A stretch of 64,000 bases of DNA from Chitinophagaceae bacterium (GTDB lineage Bacteria > Bacteroidota > Bacteroidia > Chitinophagales > Chitinophagaceae): contig JALHNJ010000002.1 of assembly GCA_022843585.1 (NCBI GenBank), forward strand, positions 62,001 through 126,000, given 5' to 3'. This document shows, one piece after another, positions 1 to 9,757 of this stretch. Below the pieces are notes generated by a model that saw nothing but the letters and a program-made list of their open reading frames with translations, searched no databases and was not told the DNA's origin. Positions within the stretch are counted from its first letter, which is position 1. Each line of letters begins with the position of its first letter. Made by a program: the position numbers and the translations under genes.

Positions 1-1772
1 ATTTTATAACCGCTGATACTCTTTCCTGCCCGGGTGGCATTGTTACTTTTACCAATACTTCAACACCAGCAGGTTTCACAAGTCAGTGGGAATTTGGAGA
101 TGGAGGCACTTCAACTGTTACTTCTCCTACTTACTCATATGCTGCAACGGGACTTTATGATGTAAAACTCAGGATTGAAGATCCTTTTGGTTGTGCAGAC
201 TCTATTACAAAAGCTGCTTACATCCGTGTTGATGAACCAAACGCCAGTTTTACTGTTAATGATTCAGTAAGCTCCTGTGCTCCATTAGAAGTTCAGTTTA
301 CTAACACTTCTACTTTTTACACTTCAGTTGTTTGGGATTTTGGACCTGGAGAGGGCACTTCAACTTTAAATAATCCGGTGCATTTCTATTCAACCCCCGG
401 TACCTATCTGGTTAAACTACTTATTACAAGTCCTGGTGGTTGCCTTGACTCTGCATTTCAAAGAATAGTATTAGATGACACTGCCGGATCAAGAGTTGAA
501 TATCTTCCTATTGGGGGATGTAAGCCACTGGATGTAAGTCTCAATATTGTTACTTCTGCAACCATTAGTTCTTATTACTGGGACTTTGGTGATGGCTATA
601 CAGAAACAACAACAACACCAACGACCAATCACATATATACATCGTTTGGAAATTTTTTACCAAAAGTAATTATGACAGACCCGTCAGGGTGTATAATTCC
701 GTTGCAAGGACTTGATACTGTCTTTGTAATTGGTGCAAGGGCAAATTTTGGAGTAGACGATAGTTTATTCTGCGACTTCGGTACGGCAAATTTTACCGAC
801 TCTACTACTTTTAATGACCCAATTACAGATTTCAACTGGAACTTTGGTGATGGCGGCACTTCCACTCTACAAAACCCTTCTTATACATATGCAGCTCCGG
901 GACTATATACTGTTCAACTGGCTATCCTTACACAAGCTGGTTGTCGTGATACATTAACCAAACCCAATTATATTGCTGTAGTACAACGACCGCTAATTGA
1001 TATTGGAGGTGATACGGTTGTATGCGTAAATTCTTCACTGCTTCATTCCGGTATTTTCCTTCAACCCGACACTTCAGTAGTAACATGGGAATGGACTTTT
1101 CCAAATGGTAATACTTCAACGCTTGAAGACCCTGTTACACAACGATATTTACAAGCAGGCACTTTTACGGTTACCGCTTATGCTACAAACAGTAGTGGAT
1201 GCCGTGATACAACCACACAAAATATTCTGGTGAATCCTTTGCCAACGGTAACAATGCCTCCTACATTAACCATACAAGCTGGATTTCCTGCTATCATACC
1301 AGCAGTATATTCTCCAAATGTTATCACCTGGTCATGGACACCAGTTACCGGTCTTAGCTGTACCAATTGTGCAAACCCCGAAGCAGGCCCAAGTTTTAAT
1401 ACAAACTACCAGGTAATATTTTCTGATGTAAATGGTTGCCGGAATTTTGGCAATATCGTGGTCCAGGTATTATGTCAGCAATCAAACTTGTTCATACCAA
1501 ATACTTTTTCTCCCAATGCCGATGGAAGTAATGATGTATTCTATCCAAGAGGTGTTGGGTTAGCAAGAACAAAGTTTTTGCGCATTTTTAATCGCTGGGG
1601 TGAAGTAGTTTTTGAGAAACAAAATTTTCCGGTTAATGATGCATCACATGGATGGGATGGAACATTTAAAGGCAGAAAAGCACAAGCCGATGTATATGTG
1701 TACCAGGCAGAAGTATTTTGTGAAAATGGTGATATAATCAAACTCAATGGAAATATTGCATTGATCCTATAA
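1..1772 (+). CDS. PKD-repeat surface protein with gliding-motility C-terminal domain (5' end outside window)
   Basis: The reading frame is already open at the first base, so the N-terminus lies outside the window. The visible ~590 residues are tandem PKD domains with repeated WDFGDG/WNFGDG motifs followed by G-x-Y-x-V strands. The last ~90 residues form a CHU_C/gliding-motility-associated domain (a FIPNTFSPNADGSND-like motif, then FNRWGEVVFE and a YVYQAE strand), used in Bacteroidota as a type-B T9SS sorting signal. The protein is therefore probably exported by the type IX system and exposed at the surface. It is followed after 1 nt by a PorP/SprF gene, the usual partner of such proteins. Its ligand cannot be told from sequence. 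Confidence 0.9.
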   Translation, partial: FITADTLSCPGGIVTFTNTSTPAGFTSQWEFGDGGTSTVTSPTYSYAATGLYDVKLRIEDPFGCADSITKAAYIRVDEPNASFTVNDSVSSCAPLEVQFTNTSTFYTSVVWDFGPGEGTSTLNNPVHFYSTPGTYLVKLLITSPGGCLDSAFQRIVLDDTAGSRVEYLPIGGCKPLDVSLNIVTSATISSYYWDFGDGYTETTTTPTTNHIYTSFGNFLPKVIMTDPSGCIIPLQGLDTVFVIGARANFGVDDSLFCDFGTANFTDSTTFNDPITDFNWNFGDGGTSTLQNPSYTYAAPGLYTVQLAILTQAGCRDTLTKPNYIAVVQRPLIDIGGDTVVCVNSSLLHSGIFLQPDTSVVTWEWTFPNGNTSTLEDPVTQRYLQAGTFTVTAYATNSSGCRDTTTQNILVNPLPTVTMPPTLTIQAGFPAIIPAVYSPNVITWSWTPVTGLSCTNCANPEAGPSFNTNYQVIFSDVNGCRNFGNIVVQVLCQQSNLFIPNTFSPNADGSNDVFYPRGVGLARTKFLRIFNRWGEVVFEKQNFPVNDASHGWDGTFKGRKAQADVYVYQAEVFCENGDIIKLNGNIALIL

Positions 1773-1773
1773 T

Positions 1774-2790
1774 ATGAAAACCGTAGCAGTTATAAAAAAT
1801 ATTTTCTCTTTGCTGGCAATAGGTTGTTGTTCGCAGCTTACTGTGTGTGCCCAAGATATTCATTTTTCACAATTCTTTGAAGCACCACTTTGGAGGAATC
1901 CTTCACTCGCCGGAATTTTTACCGGAGATACCAGAGTACAGGCAGTTTACCGGGATCAATGGAATAGTGTAACGAATGCTTACAGAACAGGCTCCTTAAA
2001 TGCAGAATTTAAAATCCCGGTTGGAAAGAGCAATGATTTTATAACAACAGGCATGCAAATGCTATTTGACAGAGCAGGAACTATCGGCTGGACCTCTGCT
2101 CATGTATTGCCCGTATTAAACTATCACAAATCGTTAAGTAGCGAAAACAATCGTTATCTGTCATTGGGTTTTATGGGTGGTTGGGTGCAGCGTCGATTTG
2201 ACCCATCCAAAGTCACTACTAATAGTCAGTATGGTGGTGGTGGTGTCGGCGAAAATTTTGCCAATACTCAATACAATTATCTTGATGGTAGTGTGGGTAT
2301 CAGTTACAATTCAAATTTGAATTATAATCCAGATAACAATTTTTTTATTGGGGCCGCCTATCACCATTTCAACCGGCCTAATAATTCTTTTTACCGCAAC
2401 AACAATATAGAGCTTAATCCCAAACTAGTTTTTTCAGGTGGACTTCGGTTCAGTGTTTCAGAAAATGCATATGTAACAGTGCAGGCTGACCAAACTAAGC
2501 AAGGTGGATTTTCTGAAACGGTAGCTGGTGCTATGGGTGGATTAAAATTGGGAGACGATATGGACAATCCTGCTTACACATTACATGCCGGTGCTTTTTT
2601 AAGATGGAATGATGCCCTGATACCTGTTATAAAAATTGATTACAATCCCTTCTCCGTAGCAATTAGTTACGATGTAAATATTTCAAAATTGAAACCTTCC
2701 AGTTATGGTAGAGGTGGTTTTGAATTATCTGTTTCGTACAGAGCTTTCAGAAAAGACAAAGGTGAATATCTTCTTTGCCCACGATTCTGA
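1774..2790 (+). CDS. PorP/SprF-family type IX secretion outer-membrane protein
   Basis: A 338-aa protein with an N-terminal signal peptide ending near CAQDIHFSQF, the hallmark start of mature PorP/SprF proteins (QDxHFSQF, then a PLWRNPSLAGIF-like segment). The rest is rich in alternating aromatic beta strands, as in a membrane barrel, and it ends near the conserved LCPRF. PorP/SprF proteins attach to T9SS type-B cargo or help secrete it. The start codon is 1 nt after the stop of the PKD/CHU_C gene, so the two form an operon and probably work as a cargo-translocon pair. A second, diverged pair is at 16335-21001. Confidence 0.92.
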   Translation: MKTVAVIKNIFSLLAIGCCSQLTVCAQDIHFSQFFEAPLWRNPSLAGIFTGDTRVQAVYRDQWNSVTNAYRTGSLNAEFKIPVGKSNDFITTGMQMLFDRAGTIGWTSAHVLPVLNYHKSLSSENNRYLSLGFMGGWVQRRFDPSKVTTNSQYGGGGVGENFANTQYNYLDGSVGISYNSNLNYNPDNNFFIGAAYHHFNRPNNSFYRNNNIELNPKLVFSGGLRFSVSENAYVTVQADQTKQGGFSETVAGAMGGLKLGDDMDNPAYTLHAGAFLRWNDALIPVIKIDYNPFSVAISYDVNISKLKPSSYGRGGFELSVSYRAFRKDKGEYLLCPRF

Positions 2791-2872
2791 TTTTATATTC
2801 TGCTCTTGCCTGCAAAAGTTTTTTATAGTAAAGAATGAATAACTTCATGATTAAATAGAAAATATCTATATC

Positions 2873-3808
2873 ATGACGTTTACCCAGCTTGAATATGCAA
2901 TTGCGGTTGACACCTATCGTCATTTTGCTAAAGCTGCTGCTGCCAGCTATGTTACCCAGCCAACATTGAGTATGCAGCTACATAAATTGGAAGAAGAATT
3001 GGGTATCCGCATTTTCGACCGGAGTAAACAACCAGTTATACCTACTGCTGTTGGCACAGAAGTAATAGCATATGCAAGAAAAATTATTGAAGAAAGAAAC
3101 AGCCTGTCTGATTTTTTACAATTAAAAAAAGGTGTGCTGGCAGGCGAACTGAAAGTTGCTATTATTCCTACATTAGCCCCTTACCTTTTACCATTATTTA
3201 TTCCATCCTTCACAAAAAAATATCCGTTGATAAAACTCATCATCAATGAAATGACAACGGATACAATCATCAGCCGGTTAAGAGAAGGAAGAATAGATAC
3301 CGGCATTCTTGTTACACCATTGCATGAAGCAGGAATAAAGGAAACTGTTTTGTTCTATGAAGAAATGGTTGCTTATATATCACCAAAAAATGTGGCGTTC
3401 AAAAAAACGTACGTATTACCAACCGATATTGACCCGAATAAGTTGTGGTTATTAGAAGAAGGGCATTGTTTCCGAACACAAATAGCAAACCTCTGCCAAC
3501 TACGTAAAGCCAGTGCCGAAGGAAGTCATTTTGATTACGAAGCCGGAAGCCTTGAAACATTAAGACGGTTGGTGGATCTAAATGATGGCATAACTATTTT
3601 ACCTGAGCTGGCAATACGGGAGCTTTCTCCAAAACAGAAAAAACTAGTTCGCCAGTTCAAAAAGCCAACCCCCATGCGAGAGGTAAGCATAGTTACTCAC
3701 CGGGATCATCTAAAGAAGAGAATGATTGATGCATTACACAGAGAAATCATTAATGCCATTCCAGATAAAGTGGTAAAAAATAAAAGCCAGAACATAATTC
3801 CAATATAA
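2873..3808 (+). CDS. oxyR: LysR-family peroxide sensor OxyR
   Basis: A 311-aa LysR regulator. The N-terminal winged helix-turn-helix (residues 1-60, with VTQPTLSMQLHKLEEELGI) is followed by a substrate-binding-like domain. Cys199 (in EEGHCFR) and Cys208 are nine residues apart, exactly the position and spacing of the redox disulphide pair in E. coli OxyR, so peroxide sensing is well supported. The gene for a thiol peroxidase follows 75 nt downstream on the same strand, a typical OxyR target. No clear LysR operator was recognised upstream. Confidence 0.92.
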   Translation: MTFTQLEYAIAVDTYRHFAKAAAASYVTQPTLSMQLHKLEEELGIRIFDRSKQPVIPTAVGTEVIAYARKIIEERNSLSDFLQLKKGVLAGELKVAIIPTLAPYLLPLFIPSFTKKYPLIKLIINEMTTDTIISRLREGRIDTGILVTPLHEAGIKETVLFYEEMVAYISPKNVAFKKTYVLPTDIDPNKLWLLEEGHCFRTQIANLCQLRKASAEGSHFDYEAGSLETLRRLVDLNDGITILPELAIRELSPKQKKLVRQFKKPTPMREVSIVTHRDHLKKRMIDALHREIINAIPDKVVKNKSQNIIPI

Positions 3809-3883
3809 AATAGTGAACTCTTTTTGAAACAATTTGTTCTTAAACCCAAATCAGATTACTTTAAATTAATACAATTCAGAAAT

Positions 3884-4354
3884 ATGAAAATTGAAGTTGG
3901 ACAAGCTGCCCCGGATTTTACACTTTTTGACACCGAAAAAAAGCAGGTAACATTATCAGAACTAAAAGGCCACCCTATCTTATTGCTATTCTTCCCGCTT
4001 GCTTTTACCAGCACTTGCACAGAAGAACTGTGTTCTATAAGAGATAATATTGCCTGGTATAAAAATGTTAAGGCTAAAGTGATTGGCATTTCAGTAGATG
4101 CATTACACACATTGGCAAAGTACAAAGAAGACCAGCAATTGAATTTTACGTTACTAAGTGATTTTAATAAAGATGTTTCGAGGTCTTATGACACTATCTA
4201 TGAAATGTTTGGCTATAATATGAAAGGTGTTTCAAAAAGATCGGCCTTTGTAATTGATCAAGAGGGAATCGTTCAGTATGCTGAAGTACTAGAAAATGCT
4301 GGTGATCTCCCCAATTTCTCAAAAATTCAGGATGCTCTTACAGCTCTTCAATAA
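3884..4354 (+). CDS. Peroxiredoxin (AhpC/TSA superfamily, BCP/AhpE-like)
   Basis: A 156-aa peroxiredoxin beginning MKIEVGQAAPDFTL. The active-site region FPLAFTSTCTEELC has the peroxidatic cysteine at residue 45 and a second cysteine at 50. The five-residue C-C spacing is that of atypical 2-Cys bacterioferritin-comigratory proteins, while the FPLAFT context recalls AhpE. It should reduce hydroperoxides in the cytoplasm using thiol reductants. The frame is open further upstream to a TTG at 3824, but homology starts at the ATG at 3884, which is chosen. It is co-directional with and just downstream of oxyR. Confidence 0.9.
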   Translation: MKIEVGQAAPDFTLFDTEKKQVTLSELKGHPILLLFFPLAFTSTCTEELCSIRDNIAWYKNVKAKVIGISVDALHTLAKYKEDQQLNFTLLSDFNKDVSRSYDTIYEMFGYNMKGVSKRSAFVIDQEGIVQYAEVLENAGDLPNFSKIQDALTALQ

Positions 4355-4486
4355 TCTTTCGTTAAAATTTAATATTTAAAGACTATAAGCCTATGATTTA
4401 CAACAATTTTTAATAAAACGTAATTTTACGTTGCGCACTTAAAATTTTAGGCCTATTTTTCAAATAATAAAAGTAAATTTGTTTCG

Positions 4487-4834
4487 TTGAGACGAATTCT
4501 ACACATACTATCCTTTATCCTGTTGATTTCATTGCAATCGCAGGCGCAAACTTCCAGAAACACTCCCGTTTCTGACGGAGGAGATAGAATTATTAAACTA
4601 TACCCCAATCCCGCAACTAGTTATATCACATTTGATTTACAGAAGAATTATAAGAAAGGTCTCACCATTCATATCTACAACGGTGTGCTTGGAAAAAAAG
4701 TTCATGAAGTAAGCAATGTGCCTGAAAAAACTACAGTTAATCTTACAGATTTCAACCGTGGTGTTTATATCTATCAACTGATTGATCCTACCGGCAAAAT
4801 CATTGAGTCCGGCAAGTTTCAGGTTTCCCGTTAA
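4487..4834 (+). CDS. Small secreted protein with T9SS type-A sorting domain
   Basis: A 115-aa protein with a hydrophobic signal peptide (about residues 3-20, ending SQAQ) and almost nothing but a C-terminal T9SS sorting domain: LYPNPATSYITF near residues 38-49 and GVYIYQL near 91-97. There is no ATG in frame. TTG at 4487 is the only usual start giving a signal peptide, and an in-frame stop lies at 4448. A TAAATTTG box ends at 4481, six bases before this TTG, so the transcript may be nearly leaderless. The function of such minimal sorting-domain proteins is unknown. Confidence 0.7.
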   Translation: MRRILHILSFILLISLQSQAQTSRNTPVSDGGDRIIKLYPNPATSYITFDLQKNYKKGLTIHIYNGVLGKKVHEVSNVPEKTTVNLTDFNRGVYIYQLIDPTGKIIESGKFQVSR

Positions 4835-4855
4835 TAATATATTTATCGCTGATTT

Positions 4856-6028
4856 TTATTGCACCTGTACAATCAGGAATTTAAGATAATGTGTATTCTC
4901 CATGCCCAAAATAATGGGATGGTCACTTGACTGTGTTTGAAAAACAACTTGTCTTATTTTTCGCCGGGCATCTTTTGCAGCCATATTAATTATTTGCAAA
5001 AACAAATCCGGTTGAACAAGGTTAGTACAAGATGATGTAACCAGAAAACCACCCGGCTTTACCAACTTCATTCCACGCAAATTAATTTCTTTATAGCCGG
5101 TGATTGCTTTTTGAATTGTTTCCCTGCTCTTTGTAAATGCAGGGGGGTCCAACATTACAACATCATACTGTCTTCCTTCTTTTCCCCATTGCTTCAATAC
5201 ATCAAATGCGTTAGCTGCTTCAAACTTACATATATCATGTACGTTATTCAATTCTGCATTTTTATTTGCCTGCGCAACTGCATTAGCTGAAATATCAAGT
5301 CCCAAAACAGATTTGGCACCGTAATGTGCAGCATGAATTTCAAAAGTTCCAGTATAAGTAAAAGCCCCCAGCACATCTGCACCCTTCACAATATGCTGAA
5401 TGGCCCTTCTATTATCCTGTTGATCTAAAAAGTAACCTGTCTTTTGCCCATTTTCCACATCCACATAAAATTTTAGCCCATTCTCGTTAATAATGATTTG
5501 TGTATCAAAAGGAGCAGATAAAAAACCTTTCTGCTGTGGCAACCCTTCCAGCTCTCTAACCGGCACATCATTACGTTCATAAATTCCTTTCGGGTCAAAA
5601 ATTTCATTGATGGCTTTTACAATTGCTGGTTTCCACACATCTATTCCCAGCGCCAATGTTTGAATTACAAAGTAATCGTTGAACTTATCAATTATAAGTT
5701 GCGGCAGCGAATCTGCTTCACCAAAAACAAGACGACAGTTTTCTGTATACCCTAACTTCTTTCTATACTCCCAGCACTTCCTTAATTGTGTTAAAAAAAA
5801 TGCCTCATTAATTTCTTCTGACTTGCTTCTTGTAAGCAATCGCACCAGTATTTGCGACTTGGGATTGATATAACCCTTGCCAAAAAATTTTTTATCATGA
5901 CTAAAAACTTCAGCTATTTCGCCGCCGACCACTTCTCCCTCTATTTTTTCAACTTCATTGCTGAAAATCCAGGGATGTCCATTTTCTACCCGTGGGGTAA
6001 TTTTTCTTCGTAGGTAAACTTTGTTCAT
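4856..6028 (-). CDS. rlmI: 23S rRNA (cytosine-C5) methyltransferase RlmI-like
   Basis: A 390-aa class I SAM-dependent methyltransferase with an N-terminal PUA domain (about 1-80, GHPWIFSNEV), a central linker domain, and a Rossmann methyltransferase domain from about residue 185. Motif IV is LDPPAFTKSR (294-302), and the catalytic cysteine is in TSSCTN (C334), as in the RlmI/RlmK family of m5C methyltransferases. E. coli RlmI modifies C1962 of 23S rRNA. The same target is inferred here. It is a single gene facing away from grpE. Confidence 0.88.
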   Translation of the reverse strand: MNKVYLRRKITPRVENGHPWIFSNEVEKIEGEVVGGEIAEVFSHDKKFFGKGYINPKSQILVRLLTRSKSEEINEAFFLTQLRKCWEYRKKLGYTENCRLVFGEADSLPQLIIDKFNDYFVIQTLALGIDVWKPAIVKAINEIFDPKGIYERNDVPVRELEGLPQQKGFLSAPFDTQIIINENGLKFYVDVENGQKTGYFLDQQDNRRAIQHIVKGADVLGAFTYTGTFEIHAAHYGAKSVLGLDISANAVAQANKNAELNNVHDICKFEAANAFDVLKQWGKEGRQYDVVMLDPPAFTKSRETIQKAITGYKEINLRGMKLVKPGGFLVTSSCTNLVQPDLFLQIINMAAKDARRKIRQVVFQTQSSDHPIILGMENTHYLKFLIVQVQ

Positions 6029-6131
6029 AAAGGGAGTGCAATGTACTATAAATGTGCTACCTAAGCCACAAAGGCCTGTCAGCTTATAGCAGCATCTGTT
6101 ATATAGCAGCCAATTTGTCCCAAATCCGCCA

Positions 6132-6161
6132 TTGGCAATATTCTTGACAAGCTTACCTTTG
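6132..6161 (+). promoter_or_regulatory. Bacteroidota-type promoter of grpE-dnaJ
   Basis: TTG at 6132-6134, a 19-nt spacer and TACCTTTG at 6154-6161 match the Bacteroidota primary sigma factor consensus (TTG, about 19 nt, TAnnTTTG). The grpE ATG begins 17 nt later. No CIRCE-like inverted repeat was seen. Confidence 0.7.
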
Positions 6162-6178
6162 CAAACAATTTGTAAAAA

Positions 6179-6751
6179 ATGTCAGAAAAAGATATGCAGC
6201 AAGAAGCAATTAACGGAGCAGATTTAAATCCAGAAATGGATATTAATACCGATGAAAATCAAAGCGGTAGTACTCACCTAAATGAACCGGTAGCGGAAGA
6301 AAATGAGATGGAAAAACTAAAGGCTGAAATGGAGTTGGAAAAAGACAAATACGTTAGGAAAGTTGCCGAATTTGAAAATTTCAAACGCCGCAATGCCAAG
6401 GAAAGAATTGAATTGATACAAACAGCGGGTCGTGATGTAATAACTGATTTATTAGATGTATTAGATGATTGCGACCGGGCTCAAAAACAGTTAGAAAGCA
6501 GTGATGACGTAGCTTCTATAAAAGAAGGTGTTTCGCTGGTGTTTAACAAACTGCGCAACAAATTACAATCAAGAGGTGTTAAAGCCATGGAAGCAATTAA
6601 CCAGGAGTTCAATGCAGATTTACATGAAGCCGTAACAGAAATTCCTGCACCAACAGAGGAGTTGAAAGGAAAAAATGTGGATGAAGTAATGAAAGGTTAT
6701 TTTTTAAACGATAAGATTATCCGTCACGCAAAAGTTGTGGTAGGGAAATAA
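6179..6751 (+). CDS. grpE: Nucleotide exchange factor GrpE
   Basis: A 190-aa GrpE. The N-terminus is acidic and low-complexity, followed by a long coiled coil (about 45-105, with KYVRKVAEFENFKRR) and the C-terminal beta domain (HEAVTEIPAPTEELKG and VMKGYFLNDKIIRHAKVVV). GrpE dimers release ADP from DnaK. dnaJ follows 6 nt downstream in the same operon. No dnaK is in the window. The length is normal for the family. Confidence 0.96.
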   Translation: MSEKDMQQEAINGADLNPEMDINTDENQSGSTHLNEPVAEENEMEKLKAEMELEKDKYVRKVAEFENFKRRNAKERIELIQTAGRDVITDLLDVLDDCDRAQKQLESSDDVASIKEGVSLVFNKLRNKLQSRGVKAMEAINQEFNADLHEAVTEIPAPTEELKGKNVDEVMKGYFLNDKIIRHAKVVVGK

Positions 6752-6757
6752 ATTTTT

Positions 6758-7921
6758 ATGGCTAAAAGAGATTTTTACGAAATACTGGGACTTACCAAAA
6801 CCGCTTCTGCTGAAGAAATAAAAAAGGCATATCGTAAAGTTGCCATGCAATTTCATCCTGACAGAAACCCTGGTGATAAAGCGGCTGAGGAAAAATTTAA
6901 AGAAGCCGCTGAAGCATATGAAGTATTGAGCGATACAGATAAGAAAGCTCAATATGATAGGTACGGCCATGCAGGTGTAAGTGGTAGTGCCCGTGGTGGA
7001 CATGGTGGTGGTGGCAGTATGAACATGGATGATATCTTCAGTCAATTTGGTGATATTTTCGGCGATGATGTTTTTGGAAATTTCTTTGGTGGTGGTCAAA
7101 GAAGTCGTGGTGGTCAGAGAAGTCGTGGTGTGAGAGGCAGTAACCTTCGGGTTAAATTAAAATTGACCTATGAGGAAATTGCGAAGGGAGTAACTAAAAA
7201 CATCAAAGTTAAAAAGCATGTTGTATGCACTACCTGCTCTGGTAGCGGGGCAAAAGATAAAGGCAGTGTGCAGAATTGTGGTACTTGTGGTGGAAGCGGT
7301 CAGGTAAGAAGAGTTCAAAACACTTTCCTGGGACAAATGCAAACAGTTACAACCTGCCCTACTTGTAATGGAGAAGGCTCAACGGTAACAGCAAAATGTA
7401 CAAGTTGTAAAGGTGAGGGAAGAGTATACGGGGAAGAAACAGTAAGCATTGATATACCTGCTGGCGTTCAGGAAGGAATGCAATTAAACATAAGTGGAAG
7501 GGGTAATGCAGGTGAAAGAGGTGGCTCTGCCGGCGATTTAATTATTCTGATAGAAGAAGAACCACATAAGGAATTACATAGAGAAGGCTTGAATGTTGCC
7601 TACGAATTACACATCTCATTTACCGATGCTGCTTTTGGCACACAGGTAGAAGTACCAACGATTGACGGAAGAGCAAAAATCAAAATTCCTGCGGGTACAC
7701 AAAGTGGTAAAATATTCCGCCTCAAAGGAAAAGGTTTTCCAGCAGTAAACTCCTACGAAAAGGGTGACCAGTTGATTCAAGTAAACATCTGGACTCCCCA
7801 AACTTTAAGTAGTGATGAAAAAGTAATGTTGGAAAAGCTAAGCAGTTCCCCCAATTTCAAGCCTCACCCTGATAAAAATGAAAGGAATTTTTTTGAGAAG
7901 ATAAAGGATATGTTTTCTTAA
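6758..7921 (+). CDS. dnaJ: Chaperone DnaJ (Hsp40)
   Basis: A 387-aa type I DnaJ. It has the J domain (1-70, HPD motif in [11 protein letters not shown]), a Gly/Phe-rich linker (about 73-125), a zinc-binding region with four CxxCxGxG repeats ([32 protein letters not shown]), and the C-terminal substrate-binding domains. It stimulates DnaK ATPase and delivers substrates. It shares the grpE promoter. All key residues are present. Confidence 0.97.
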   Translation: MAKRDFYEILGLTKTASAEEIKKAYRKVAMQFHPDRNPGDKAAEEKFKEAAEAYEVLSDTDKKAQYDRYGHAGVSGSARGGHGGGGSMNMDDIFSQFGDIFGDDVFGNFFGGGQRSRGGQRSRGVRGSNLRVKLKLTYEEIAKGVTKNIKVKKHVVCTTCSGSGAKDKGSVQNCGTCGGSGQVRRVQNTFLGQMQTVTTCPTCNGEGSTVTAKCTSCKGEGRVYGEETVSIDIPAGVQEGMQLNISGRGNAGERGGSAGDLIILIEEEPHKELHREGLNVAYELHISFTDAAFGTQVEVPTIDGRAKIKIPAGTQSGKIFRLKGKGFPAVNSYEKGDQLIQVNIWTPQTLSSDEKVMLEKLSSSPNFKPHPDKNERNFFEKIKDMFS

Positions 7922-7923
7922 AT

Positions 7924-9705
7924 TTAATCCTGCGTACCTGCACCTTTTTTCTTTTTTACTTTTGAATAAAGCAGTTTTGCCTGCTGCACAAGAGCAATAA
8001 ATTCTTTCTGCAGTAAGTCATCTGCTGTAGAAGAACTTTCTGCTAGAGTTATAATTTCATTCCATCCAACATTTTTCGTAAATGAAGAAGAACGTAATAG
8101 AGAGCCGAACATAGCAACTGCTGCAGAGAAACGAAAACTTTTATCCAACTCAGTCAGAGGTATAAAGTTTAGTTTACATTCATGGTTAAGATTAAACAGG
8201 TTGGTGTTATTGGGATGCCGGTACTGCAACTTTATATCTGCAAATTTTCCGGTTTTAATTTCATCAGCTATTGCATCATTACAAGCATTAGTTGGTGTTA
8301 TTTCAAACAAAGCAAGCATTGAATGACCAGAACCAATTTCACCACCCTCTATTGCAGACATTGTATCCCGCAATGCTCCTACTTTATTATCAAAGCCAAC
8401 AAGTCTATATTCCTTTACATACTCCGCATTAAACTCCACATTCATATACACATCATCCGCAACCGTGTATAATGTTTGTGTAAATTCTTTTAGCAGCACT
8501 TTTTCTGCCTCTTTAAAATTATCGAGATATGCAAAATTTCCATTTCCCTTTTTAGCCAGTGTTTGAATTTTTGAATCTTTATAATTCCCCATGCCAACAC
8601 CCAGGCAAGTAAGATAAATACCAGATTCCCGATGTTGTGAAATAAGCTCATCTAGTTCAGTCTCTGTTTTCATTCCAACATTAAAATCTCCGTCCGTTGC
8701 TAGTATTACCCTGTTATTTCCTCCCTTTATAAAATGATTTTTTGCTACACTATACGCAAGTTTAACACCTGATTCGCCTGGGGTAGTTCCACCGGGTGTC
8801 AATTCATCAATAGCTTTTAATATTTTTTCCTTTTCGCCTCCGCTAATAGTATTTAACATCACTCCCGTTACTCCGCCATATACGACTAACGCAACAGAAT
8901 CTTTATCCCTAAGATTATTTACTAATAAACGGAACGCAGACTTCAATAATGGTAACCGATTGGGCATATCCATTGAGCCGGACACATCTATCAGGAAAAC
9001 AAGATGGCTTGAGGGGAGTGTATCAAGATCTAATTTCTTTGAAGAAAGATTTATATAATACAGCTGGTTCTGAGGATTCCATGGGCAACCACTTAACGTA
9101 GTTTTAATATTGAACAAAGCAGCGTCCTTCGGTTCATTATAATTGAGGTTGAAATAATTCAGCATCTCCTCTATTCGAACTGCATCAGGAGGAACTAAAG
9201 AATTCAAAGTAATAAAACGCCGGATATTACTATAAGAAGCTCTGTCAACATTTAATGAGAGGCCTGTACTTGGAAATTTTTTTGCATTTACAAAGTGATT
9301 TTCCAATAAGCTGGCATAGGTTTCATCGCCAGAGAACCATCTTTTTTGTTCATCCTTTTCCAGGTCTTTTGTAAGTGAGGATAACTTATCCCGCCGCACA
9401 TTAGATGATGAAGCAGGAGCCAGTTTCATTTTTACGCTAACATAGTTATCTGCATTCACTACCATCTTCTCTGTTCGATAACCTTCGTAAGAAAAACTGA
9501 AAGTGTCTATCTGTTGATGGGAAATGATACCAAAAGTTCCTGCGCTTCCACTTTTAAAAACATAACCGGTTTTATGTTGAAGGATTGTAACATTTTGCAA
9601 AACATTACCTGCTTCATCCTTTACTTCTCCCCGCACATAATACTGCTGGGAAAAAAGGGATAAATTCAGAAGAAGAAAGAATAGTATATGACAAGTGGCC
9701 TTCAA
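7924..9705 (-). CDS. Exported von Willebrand factor A-domain protein with carboxypeptidase-regulatory-like domain
   Basis: A 593-aa protein with a signal peptide (1-19) and a CarboxypepD_reg-like beta-sandwich at about 20-90 (YYVRGEVKDEAGNVLQNVTI). A von Willebrand-type N-terminal region follows (FSTGLSLNVDRASYSNIRRF-like), then a VWA domain whose MIDAS motif is DVSGSM near residue 240. A C-terminal domain of the kind that accompanies such VWA proteins (DUF3520-like) ends the protein. Bacteroidota relatives are often labelled Ca-activated chloride channel homologues, but no channel function is supported here. It is convergent with dnaJ with a 2-nt gap. Confidence 0.85.
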   Translation of the reverse strand: MKATCHILFFLLLNLSLFSQQYYVRGEVKDEAGNVLQNVTILQHKTGYVFKSGSAGTFGIISHQQIDTFSFSYEGYRTEKMVVNADNYVSVKMKLAPASSSNVRRDKLSSLTKDLEKDEQKRWFSGDETYASLLENHFVNAKKFPSTGLSLNVDRASYSNIRRFITLNSLVPPDAVRIEEMLNYFNLNYNEPKDAALFNIKTTLSGCPWNPQNQLYYINLSSKKLDLDTLPSSHLVFLIDVSGSMDMPNRLPLLKSAFRLLVNNLRDKDSVALVVYGGVTGVMLNTISGGEKEKILKAIDELTPGGTTPGESGVKLAYSVAKNHFIKGGNNRVILATDGDFNVGMKTETELDELISQHRESGIYLTCLGVGMGNYKDSKIQTLAKKGNGNFAYLDNFKEAEKVLLKEFTQTLYTVADDVYMNVEFNAEYVKEYRLVGFDNKVGALRDTMSAIEGGEIGSGHSMLALFEITPTNACNDAIADEIKTGKFADIKLQYRHPNNTNLFNLNHECKLNFIPLTELDKSFRFSAAVAMFGSLLRSSSFTKNVGWNEIITLAESSSTADDLLQKEFIALVQQAKLLYSKVKKKKGAGTQD

Positions 9706-9757
9706 CTGGATATTTTGGCAAGATAAAGTACAAAAAAACCTGTAGACTTCCCCAGAT

